Both the position numbers and the translations under genes were made by a program. Shown piece by piece: positions 24,605-32,400 of a stretch of 64,000 nt of DNA. A model generated the notes under the pieces. The model was not told the DNA's origin. It made no database searches and was given only the letters and a program-made list of their open reading frames with translations. The DNA is taken from NCBI GenBank assembly GCA_030374765.1, contig JARGXX010000068.1, positions 3,472,001 to 3,536,000 of the forward strand, written 5' to 3'. Numbering within the stretch: position 1 is the first letter of the stretch; the number at the start of each line of letters is the position of its first letter. The DNA comes from Agarophyton chilense (Eukaryota; Rhodophyta; Florideophyceae; Gracilariales; Gracilariaceae).

Positions 24605-24729
24605 GTCTGTACCCTCAAAGAAGGGCGTGCGGCGTTGGGGCGCAAAAATCCGCAGCGGAGGCGACGAGCACGCCGGAGCGAAGGACTTTTGCGCACCAAC
24701 GCCGCACGCCTTTCTTTGGGGTACAGGCG
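24605..24729. repeat. Long hairpin (foldback/MITE-like)
   Basis: The left arm, from about 24605, includes GGGCGTGCGGCGTTGGGGCG. It pairs with a right arm to about 24729 that includes GCGCACCAACGCCGCACGCC. The arms are about 50 bp with few mismatches and a short GC-rich centre. It sits in the gap between the convergent accessory and transposase genes of the PIF/Harbinger element, so it is either a small inserted foldback element or a structure of the host transposon. Confidence 0.6.
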
Positions 24730-24789
24730 GAACAACGGGCAAGCCGGATTGTTTTATTGCTAAGCATCTTTGCTGGCGCCCTACGTGTG

Positions 24790-25980
24790 TCATATTAGGT
24801 CGTGCTTGAGGAAAAAATGGTCGAAAGCGCTCGCAATTCTTTCATCCCGGGAATGTGCTTTGCCCGCGCAAGCTTCAGGGAGTGTTTCGCCGTTCGCCAT
24901 CTCTGAAGAATGTAATGAAAGCCACTCGAAAACATTGATATGGTCCAAGAACTCTTGGGCTTTTTCAAAGTACTGCAAGTAACTCATATTGATCGCATAG
25001 TATTCCCTTCTGTACTCCACAACCATCTTGTGTGAAATGATACATGCTTTGAGAACTTACGAAATGTCTCTAGTATACCACAAGCCGGATAGTCTCTCTG
25101 AGATGCTAAATAGTGCCATAAATACACCGAAGGCTCGTCCTACGTCTTTTCTGACGGCCTCTTGGACATGTATAGTTTTTCTTTCTTCATTTGTCTTTCT
25201 TTGATGGTATTCGAAAAGATCGCTCAGTCCAGATAAATTCCATATACAAGGTAGTACGGCATTGCGCGCTCTCTACTGTTGAATTAATATTTGAAAGAAG
25301 TGGGGAACTCTCTTGCTACGATTCTCTCTATTGTTGAAGAGGGATCCAAAATATTGATTTCGATAAGGAAACCCAGGATTATAAAGAGCGCCTGACATAG
25401 CCACAACTTGCCATTACTGATGGCCTCCAGAATAATAATCGTTTTTATCTTTACCTTTGTACTGCCCAACCCATGCCACTACGAAGACTTACTATTCCCA
25501 GTGTTGACAATCAATAGACCCTAGACAGCCAGAAAACCCTCTAGCTGCATTGAGTGCCCTTATTATACGCAAATTCTTCTCTGTATGTTCTCGAAGATAT
25601 TCAACTACAAATTTTCTGATGACGGCAACTTTTCTAAATACTTTCAGAGAAAGCAAAACTGAGTATTCGGATAATTGGAGATATTTATCCAAAGCATCTG
25701 CACCGACACCGTACGCTAGCATTCGTAGTGCTGCATTTATAAGCTGCATGGATGAATTACTTGACTGCGGGCTGCGTGGGGTCTTCGAACGAACACGTCG
25801 TTTCCTATAATTGCCGTATATATTCTATGAAAAACAGATCTTGGCATTCGGAAGCGTCCTTAGAATTAGTGGTCATATTTGTCGTGTACGGCAAATTAGT
25901 TGTTGAAAAATCGTTGAGTGGCGCCATCAAAATCACGTTGAATGTTCAGACGTTTTATTTATATAGAACCTCTTCGTGAG
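24790..25980 (-). pseudogene. PIF/Harbinger transposase, second copy, broken
   Basis: The minus-strand middle block (25749-25492) reads RMLAYGVGADALDKYLQLSE and ends ARGFSGCLGSIDCQHWE, where the D of SIDC is the first catalytic Asp. The next block (25469-25284) reads IIILEAISNGKLWLCQALF and EINILDPSS with the second Asp. The tail near 25080-24960 reads LSGLWYTRDIS then VLKACIISHKMVVEYR, the family's C-terminal signature. Frameshifts and stops separate the blocks. It belongs to the same family as the copy at 680-1967. Confidence 0.8.
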
Positions 25981-26739
25981 GGTTTTTTGTCGCTTGTTTT
26001 TATTCCAGGGAATATATCTGTTGCGATGAGATATACAACGTTTTCGTCATCGCTGAAGTCTTCTTGCAACAAGTTCATGTTGAAGATCAAGTACCCTTTC
26101 TGAATAGGTAGATACTGAATATGGGATCACTTCCCGTAGAGTTGTCACTCGTATGGAATTGTAACCGATATGGGGCCCATAGCTACCCAATTAAAGACAC
26201 ACACGTATAGTACAAAAATAGCGAATAGAAACACCGGTAGAGATGCTCTAAATCCTCTAATCTTTTAATTATTCACACCACTGTAGTTAGCCAATCTTAT
26301 CGCATGGGTTGGTGATTCTATTAAATTGAACAGCACTTTCTACTCCTATCGAGGCTTCCGATACAGATGATTTGCTTTGTATTCTATTCCAATAGTAACC
26401 GATAAGAAGAAACTGGTGGGGAAGAGATCTAATTTTCGCTCTTTCCCAAAAACATACGAAATAACGTGTGGGATACAGATGCTCTTAGAACACCACTTTC
26501 GAGAAGTATACTTATTTTTGTTTCGCAGACATAACTCACACTCGTACGGCGAACGGTTTTGAGACAGGCTGGGATATCACGATTGAAGGCTTTTCAAAAC
26601 AGAAGCGTCGTGGAATCAAGAACTCGTGAGACTTAAGGCGTTGTTTTCTTTTCGCAAGTTTATTGTAAGAATAGCTCACGGTCTGCGATCGGATACAAGT
26701 CTGGAGCAAAAAGAGGCTCCTTCGTTCGTTCTATACGTT

Positions 26740-27297
26740 ATGACGACTCCAGGCAAGCGTCGTCAACGAGTCCAACTTCTATCGGAACAGCCAACTCTGC
26801 TCCCCGGGCAACAAGTCGCAAAAGTGTTGCAAGCGCTCGGAGAGAATACATATCAAACATTGCTCGGAGATGGGAGAAAAGGTCTATATCGTTTGCCAAA
26901 AAGGCTACGTCAGGTAGCATATATTCGCCGCGGAAGCTTTGTGTTTGTTCGTGATCATGCCAAAGTCCGAGGTCGCATCACTGGGGACATTGAATTGATC
27001 GTCTTGGGCACGTTTATGTCGTCGATAACGAAAGAAGTTTTTTGGCCGGAGCGTTTTCGAGCGCAAGGTTCTGAAGAACGTGAGAAAGTTAAAGAAATAA
27101 ATTCGAATGAAGAGGAGCAAGAAGAAGAGTGGACTTTTGGTGAAGGGAATCCAAATCGTGGTGTTTGGGATGATTTAACTTCATCGTCTGATGGGGGCTC
27201 TACAGAAGATGATGACGATACACAAGTTGAAGAGGTGGAGACCGGCGACAGATGTGTAAGTCAACACATTCAGACCGATTCGCAGAGAGCTCGATAG
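26740..27297 (+). CDS. EIF1AD: EIF1AD-like S1 (OB-fold) RNA/nucleic-acid-binding protein
   Basis: 185 residues from ATG 26740. The first two thirds align with the eIF1A-like family member EIF1AD: PTLLPGQQVAKVLQALGENT, YRLPKRLRQVAYIRRGSFVF then VRDHAKVRGRITGDIELIV, and the family ending KEVFWPERF. The tail is strongly acidic (NEEEQEEEWTFGEG and EDDDDTQVEEVE), as in EIF1A/EIF1AD. The frame is open to 26626, but homology begins at MTTPGKRRQRV, so I choose 26740. In animals EIF1AD is nuclear and ribosome-related; the role here is inferred from the family. It is convergent with the TRCF gene, whose stop lies 259 bp away. No intron is evident. Confidence 0.8.
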   Translation: MTTPGKRRQRVQLLSEQPTLLPGQQVAKVLQALGENTYQTLLGDGRKGLYRLPKRLRQVAYIRRGSFVFVRDHAKVRGRITGDIELIVLGTFMSSITKEVFWPERFRAQGSEEREKVKEINSNEEEQEEEWTFGEGNPNRGVWDDLTSSSDGGSTEDDDDTQVEEVETGDRCVSQHIQTDSQRAR

Positions 27298-27555
27298 CGT
27301 ATCATGAGTACTCACATTGTCTCCACGCACGTTATCCCATGCAGGTATAATGAGCAAAACATCTCTTTTGCTCACTATAATCTGGTCCAGATATTTCACG
27401 AGCCACTCAATACTACATCTCGCAAACTCAACACGACGGCGTGGTATGGAATCCTGCTCGTGAACAATCATCAATAGATGGAACAAACCCAAATAGGATT
27501 CATCGCGCATGTATGCCAGGAACGAACGCTTGAGCCATAATATTTGACAGACCAT
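27298..27555. other. Convergent 3' intergenic region
   Basis: The 258-bp gap between two convergent genes. A 124-codon minus-strand frame (27181-27555) fills it and overlaps the EIF1AD end. It has no recognised domain and begins directly after the TRCF stop. Probably 3' untranslated sequence of both genes. Confidence 0.4.
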
Positions 27556-30222
27556 TTATTTGAAAGAATCATATAAACTTTCAACAAGATCGCGCTTCTT
27601 CGCATCACTTTCCTTGGGAGAACCGCGTCTTTGCCATTTCTTCGCTGCTTTACAAAAGACTTTCAACAAGCCTCGTATTTTCGCCAGTTGCACATCCCCG
27701 CTGCACATGCCCAAGCCTCTCACTAACACTCTTTCTTCCAGATATAAGTGCTCCAACCTTGCTCGCATTGGTTCGTCTGTTACGAAAGCTAACAACGCCT
27801 TAAAAGCGTGTTCGTCAAGTGCCCAGTCAAGGCTTACGTGTTGTCTCTCTGACGCTATTCGCCGAATTCCTATTTCCTTGGCAAAGAGTTTTAACTCTAA
27901 GACAGAAATATGTCGAATCGTGGGTGCTGGTAGAGTTCCATACCGTGCCTGTAATCTTTTGGCTATCGCAATAAGACTCTTGCTGCTTTGGGCAGCAGAT
28001 AAAGCGCTATACGCGGTCATCTTCTGATCAAAGTTTGGAACGAAATCTTCAGGTATGAGCGATGATACCGGAAGAAAAACTTCCACCATTTCTGATATTG
28101 GGAGTGTTAGTGGGAGTGGATCACCGGTACGGATATGCTCGAGCTCTTCTGCAAGCATCTGCGCGTATTCTGCGGCCTCGACGGAGTTGTTCCCATGCTG
28201 TTCTACACCAAGAACGGTACCGACTCCTCTCATTTCCATATCTTTTTGTGCTATTTGAAACCCCGAACCAAGCTCATTGTACTTTTCCAAGGTTTTTAGG
28301 CGCTGTACAGCCTCAGAGGCTTTACCACCAGCACTTCCACTGTACAAGAACCACGCGAACGCCTGGCGATGGCTTCGACCCACCCGACCACGCAGTTGAT
28401 GTAGCTGAGCGAGCCCAAAGCGCGTCGCATCGTTCACAACGATGGTGTTGACATCGGGCATGTTAATACCATTTTCGATAATAGTTGTACAAACAAGCAC
28501 ATCATACTTGCCAGAAGCAAAATCCCAAACGCGATGTTCTACGTCAGACATTTGACCGTGTGCCACGAGGACTCTTAGGGTTGGAAAGAGTTGGCGAAGC
28601 CATTCAGCAGTAGAATCAATTCCATCGACCCGCGGGACGACGAAAAACACCTGGCCTCCCCGGCGCATTTCAACTGAGATGGCACGCCGCACAGGTCCTG
28701 CGCCTCTCTGACAGACGCATGTAGCAATCGGTTTGCGGCCTTCGGGTGCTTCGCGAAGAAGTGAGGTATCGCGTAAACCGGTAAGCGCGAGGTGTAGAGT
28801 ACGTGGAATGGGCGTTGCAGAGAGGGAGAGTGTGTCAACATCTTTGTACCGTTCTCGAATCTTCTCCTTCTGGTTGACGCCGAAGCGATGCTCTTCGTCC
28901 ACAATGAGAAGGCCCAGCTCTAAGAAAGAGACAGAGTCACCCAGCAGCATGTGAGTTCCAACGGCAACATGGCAGGAGCCATCACCTATTGCTTGTCTTG
29001 CCTCGAGAACTTTACGCCTCGCAACAAAGCGCGTCAGACATGTGATAGAGTACTGCGGATAGTGCGCTTCCAAACGTTCCTTAAAAGTTTCATAATGTTG
29101 GTGCGCAAGAATAGTGGTGGGGGCCAGAAGTGCCACTTGTTTTCCAGCAATTATAGCACGAAATGCAGCACGCATGGCAACTTCAGTCTTGCCAAAGCCT
29201 ACATCACCGCACAAGAGGCGGTCCATTGGAGTGGTGCGCGAACTCATATCGTGCAATATCTGCTTGACGGCGACATTTTGATCATCGGTGAGTCGAAAAG
29301 GACAGCTTTGTGCAAACGTGAGCTCTGCGCGTTCATCTATGGGAAATGGGCTTCGGTTGACCTGATGTCGAGCCGCATACAAAGCATGCAAGTTAACAAG
29401 CTGGCGTCGAATGTTGGCCCGGGTGCGTTTACGAGCTAAGTAGCGGGACTTACTTGAGCGCACCCGACGACGCGCAAGCATCGGGTCATGCTGCATGTGG
29501 TCTAGTCGGCGGACGAGTTCTGCGTCTTTGGGTGACAGAAGGGTGAGAAGTTCAAGCTGGCTAAGAGGGACGTACAATTCACCATCGCGATACGATACGA
29601 CGGCATACTCTTGCGTTGCCCCTTGAGAGCCTACGGTTCGCTCTAGTCCTAGAAAACGACCGATTCCATGCTGGGAATGGACCACAAGACACCCTGGGTT
29701 AAGGCAAAATATGTCTGGGGGCGGTAATGTGGACGACCGTGGCGATGACACTGGGGAAGGCTTGGTGTCCAACGCGGAGGGCTCCACGGTGACGGGCGCG
29801 ACTGTTGGTGGCGGCGTGCCCTCGGTCGGCTTGGCTGAAGGCAACAAGTCATTTGGGAGTGGTGTTTGAGATGAGTGAGAAGCACCTATGATGCCGGCAA
29901 TGTCATCGGCGCTCAAAGTCTCGGCGGCAAGTTGAAGGCGACGTTGGTCGTCGGCATCGTTGGTTGGGTGTGAGGGACGCTCTGCGCGCTTGGCGTGCAA
30001 GCGGCGCTGCTGGGGAGAGAGCGAGCGCTGTGGGGCAGGGTTTTCGCGGGGGGCGAAGAGAGGCTGCGCGCATGCGCGGGGGGCGGCGCGAAAGACGGCG
30101 CTGATGAACGCCATGGGAGGTGGGGTGGGTGGGCGGGCGACGGTGGCGGCGGAGGCGCACGCCGCCAGCGCGATCTGCATTGCACTGTCGTGTGATGGGT
30201 GATGAGCTGTTGGAAACGGCAA
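27556..30222 (-). CDS. mfd: Transcription-repair coupling factor-like helicase (Mfd/TRCF), probably plastid
   Basis: 888 residues, one open frame. Residues 1-100 are Ala/Pro/Ser/Arg-rich with almost no acidic residues, like an organelle transit peptide. Starts at Met15 (30180) or Met37 (30114) would also give one. A CarD-like RNA-polymerase-interaction domain spans about 174-235 (CLVVHSQHGIGRFLGLE, ELYVPLSQLELL). The superfamily-2 helicase follows: Walker A GDVGFGKTE (339-347), DEEH box (442-445), SATPIPRT (468-475) and QLRGRVGRSHRQ (609-620). A TRCF C-terminal domain lies near 720-820. The UvrB-like N-terminal modules of bacterial Mfd (about 1150 residues) are absent, as in plant plastid homologues. 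The likely job is releasing stalled plastid RNA polymerase. It lies 73 bp downstream of the next gene on the same strand. Confidence 0.93.
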   Translation of the reverse strand: MPFPTAHHPSHDSAMQIALAACASAATVARPPTPPPMAFISAVFRAAPRACAQPLFAPRENPAPQRSLSPQQRRLHAKRAERPSHPTNDADDQRRLQLAAETLSADDIAGIIGASHSSQTPLPNDLLPSAKPTEGTPPPTVAPVTVEPSALDTKPSPVSSPRSSTLPPPDIFCLNPGCLVVHSQHGIGRFLGLERTVGSQGATQEYAVVSYRDGELYVPLSQLELLTLLSPKDAELVRRLDHMQHDPMLARRRVRSSKSRYLARKRTRANIRRQLVNLHALYAARHQVNRSPFPIDERAELTFAQSCPFRLTDDQNVAVKQILHDMSSRTTPMDRLLCGDVGFGKTEVAMRAAFRAIIAGKQVALLAPTTILAHQHYETFKERLEAHYPQYSITCLTRFVARRKVLEARQAIGDGSCHVAVGTHMLLGDSVSFLELGLLIVDEEHRFGVNQKEKIRERYKDVDTLSLSATPIPRTLHLALTGLRDTSLLREAPEGRKPIATCVCQRGAGPVRRAISVEMRRGGQVFFVVPRVDGIDSTAEWLRQLFPTLRVLVAHGQMSDVEHRVWDFASGKYDVLVCTTIIENGINMPDVNTIVVNDATRFGLAQLHQLRGRVGRSHRQAFAWFLYSGSAGGKASEAVQRLKTLEKYNELGSGFQIAQKDMEMRGVGTVLGVEQHGNNSVEAAEYAQMLAEELEHIRTGDPLPLTLPISEMVEVFLPVSSLIPEDFVPNFDQKMTAYSALSAAQSSKSLIAIAKRLQARYGTLPAPTIRHISVLELKLFAKEIGIRRIASERQHVSLDWALDEHAFKALLAFVTDEPMRARLEHLYLEERVLVRGLGMCSGDVQLAKIRGLLKVFCKAAKKWQRRGSPKESDAKKRDLVESLYDSFK

Positions 30223-30295
30223 GATGCGGCGGCACCCGCGTGGCGATTGGCGCGCGCATCTTCTAAAACAGAAAATGCACCAAGTTGTGAGGCCG

Positions 30296-31249
30296 TCAAG
30301 CCCAGTCGCCCTGAATGTCTCGATATTCTCCTTCGGCGCGGCGCAACGCGGCGCGCTCGGAAGTGCGCAGCTGCTTGGCCTGTTGAAGGCGCAGCTCCAC
30401 TGCCGCTCGCGCCTCGCGAATGACGAGCGCTTGCGTGGTTAACTGACGTTTTGTACGGGTCTTGGCGCGTTGCGGAAGCGCCAGTTGGCGCTTGGTGACG
30501 TGCAGCTCATGCTTGAGGCGCTCCACGCAGTCGGAAGCCTCTGCAGCCGATAGCTTGGCCTCCACTAACAGGCGCTCCTTCTCCGCTACGTCGGCACTGC
30601 TCGCATTGCTTGACGCCTTCGACGCCAGCATGGCACAGCGCACGCGCAAAGATTTGTGTGCGCGCAACGCAGGCAGCGCGTGCTCATTGACCGCATGAAG
30701 CGTTCTTTGCGTGAGGGCCACCAACACAGAAAGGTCGACGAATCCGCCCTTTGCGGCGCGCAGTGCGGAGAGCTGGGCGTCGAGCAGTTGCGACACGGGC
30801 CTTGTTGAAGCGGAAGCGCACTGCGAGGACGGGGCCTTTGAATTGGCGGCGGGCTGCGATGCGCGAGTTGCAGGTCTGCGGAAGGCGGCGTAAAACGTTT
30901 GCGATGCACGCGACAGAAAGGAGGCGCGTGGCGGCGGCGGTGGAGAGGGCAGCGGCGGCGGCGGTGGAGTGGGCGGCGGAGACGGGTCGGAGTGAACGGA
31001 GAGCTGTTCAGAATCGAAGACAGACGACTGCGAGCACGAGGAGGCGGAGGAGCGGGGAGGGGTGGAGGCGGCGTCGAGGTGCAAGTCGAGCTGCTGCACG
31101 CGCGGCGACGCAGCATCAAGCACAGTCTCGGGAGGGCGGCGGCGAAGGGGGGTGTGGGGGGGGGTGGTGTAAAGAGAACTGGTGCTGTTAGAGGAGGCCG
31201 ATGGGCTGGGCGATGGCGGCGCGGCCGTGAGCTGTGCGGCGGCGGTCAT
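30296..31249 (-). CDS. Pro/Ser-rich coiled-coil protein, unknown function
   Basis: 317 residues, function not recognised. Residues 1-110 are low-complexity Ser/Thr/Pro with a polyproline run near 90-108 (PPPTPPPPPLPSPPPPP). Residues about 150-310 are rich in Ala, Leu, Arg, Lys and Glu with heptad-like spacing (LLVEAKLSAAEASDCVERLK; LQQAKQLRTSERAALRRAEG), predicting a long coiled coil. GC content is high, as in its neighbours. It is upstream of TRCF on the same strand and head-to-head with the zinc protein at 31801. The coding call rests on the long open frame, the island position and the non-random C-terminal half; the low-complexity start makes the exact ATG uncertain. Confidence 0.6.
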   Translation of the reverse strand: MTAAAQLTAAPPSPSPSASSNSTSSLYTTPPHTPLRRRPPETVLDAASPRVQQLDLHLDAASTPPRSSASSCSQSSVFDSEQLSVHSDPSPPPTPPPPPLPSPPPPPRASFLSRASQTFYAAFRRPATRASQPAANSKAPSSQCASASTRPVSQLLDAQLSALRAAKGGFVDLSVLVALTQRTLHAVNEHALPALRAHKSLRVRCAMLASKASSNASSADVAEKERLLVEAKLSAAEASDCVERLKHELHVTKRQLALPQRAKTRTKRQLTTQALVIREARAAVELRLQQAKQLRTSERAALRRAEGEYRDIQGDWA

Positions 31250-31800
31250 GGTGGCGGCGCGCTGACGGTGGCGCGGCGTAGTGCGACGCGGTCGAGAGTG
31301 CTCAGTGCTGCTTGGGAAGGCGTGCTACGGGGTGCTCGGCGGATGAGCGTCTCGCTCGCAAAGCGGCGCATTTGGTTTGAAGGTTTGAACGCGTGGCGCC
31401 TCGTGGCGTGCGCTCGCGTCATTGCTGGACAAGACATTCCTGGTCGCCACGGATGTCACACACGTGGCGCGCTCCCGCCGAAGTGGCCGCCACCCGTCAC
31501 ACGTGTAATTCAGAACCCACGTATCGTCCATGCCTGTATCTATCGTACAAGCGGTGTTATCTATCTACCAAGGGTACCTTTGGTAACCAACTGTCTCCAC
31601 CGTCTCCCTTCCACACCGCGTCCCCTCCGCACCGGATCCCCTCCGCACCGGGTCCCCCCACACCGGGTCCCCTCCACACCGGGTCCCTTCCACACCGGGT
31701 CCCTTCCACACAGCCTCCGTCCCGCACCGCTGCCGTCCGCACCACTTCCGTCCGCACCACTTCAGTCCGCACCACTTCAGTCCGATCCGCCGCCGCCGCA
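31250..31800. promoter_or_regulatory. Divergent promoter region
   Basis: 551 bp between head-to-head start codons of the coiled-coil gene (minus) and the C9orf85-like gene (plus), so both promoters must be here. Two GC-rich tandem repeats occupy the part nearest the zinc-protein start. No clear TATA box was seen. Confidence 0.45.
31599..31790 (+). repeat. GC-rich minisatellite
   Basis: About six imperfect copies of a 15-17-bp unit of the type CACACCGGGTCCCCTC, followed by three or four copies of a 15-bp unit GTCCGCACCACTTCA. It ends about 10 bp before the ATG of the zinc-protein gene. The plus frame is open through it, which accounts for an apparent repetitive N-terminal extension. Confidence 0.85.
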
Positions 31801-32400
31801 ATGAGCACGTCCAGCGGCGCCAAGAGCAGGGCGCCTGCGCACCAGAACTCGTTCGCCTTTCGCCATAATAAGCGCTCCAAGTTGACCGACAAAATTCAAC
31901 GCACCGTCGATACACAGGCGTTGTGCAACGCGTGCGCGAACAAGATCGAGTGGCGAAAGAAGTATCGCAAGTACAAGCCGCTCACGGTACCCAGCCGCTG
32001 CAATCGATGTCGTGCCAAACGCGTGTTTAGCGCCTATCACACCTTGTGTAGCTCGTGCACCGCTCATGCCACCGTCTGCGCTATGTGCGCCACCGCAATG
32101 CCACGCGCCGCCCGCAACGTGGCTGCCGTCGATATGCGCGATGCGCGCGTTGCTGCACTCGTTGAGTCGCTTTCAGAGAGGGAGAGACGTACCGTGTTGA
32201 GATTAGTGGAGAAGGGAACTTGCGTATCGGATGCTTTGAGCAAAATCGGCCTCACGCTCCTGGAGCAACCCACTGCGCCATCAGAACAGCAAACTAACGA
32301 CGGCGACGTGCACGACTCGGGCTTAGTTCACCCCCACCACCTCCATCCCCCGGATCGTTCGCGATGCGCACCGATAGCTGCAGTACGCGATCAGCAGTGA
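31801..32400 (+). CDS. C9orf85/DUF2039-family zinc-binding protein
   Basis: 199 residues from ATG 31801. Residues 12-100 match the small conserved eukaryotic DUF2039 family: APAHQNSFAFRHNKRSKLTD, CANKIEWRKKYRKYKPLT, then CNRCRAKRVFSAYHTLCSSC. Four Cys-x2-Cys pairs (42/45, 67/70, 83/86, 93/96) can bind two zinc ions. The biochemical role of the family is not known to me. After residue 110 the protein is lineage-specific, with a helical part (RVAALVESLSERERRTVLRL) and a His/Pro-rich tail. The frame extends upstream to 31393 only through the minisatellite, so the start is placed where family homology begins. It is divergent from the coiled-coil gene. Confidence 0.85.
   Translation: MSTSSGAKSRAPAHQNSFAFRHNKRSKLTDKIQRTVDTQALCNACANKIEWRKKYRKYKPLTVPSRCNRCRAKRVFSAYHTLCSSCTAHATVCAMCATAMPRAARNVAAVDMRDARVAALVESLSERERRTVLRLVEKGTCVSDALSKIGLTLLEQPTAPSEQQTNDGDVHDSGLVHPHHLHPPDRSRCAPIAAVRDQQ

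Noticed and set aside
27181-27555. 124-codon minus frame downstream of TRCF
   Set aside because: No recognised domain and overlap with the EIF1AD end; kept only as an intergenic note.
28951-29439. 162-codon plus frame inside TRCF
   Set aside because: Antisense shadow of a conserved helicase-coding region.
31393-31800. N-terminal extension of the C9orf85-like frame
   Set aside because: It is the translated minisatellite and promoter region; family homology starts just after Met at 31801.
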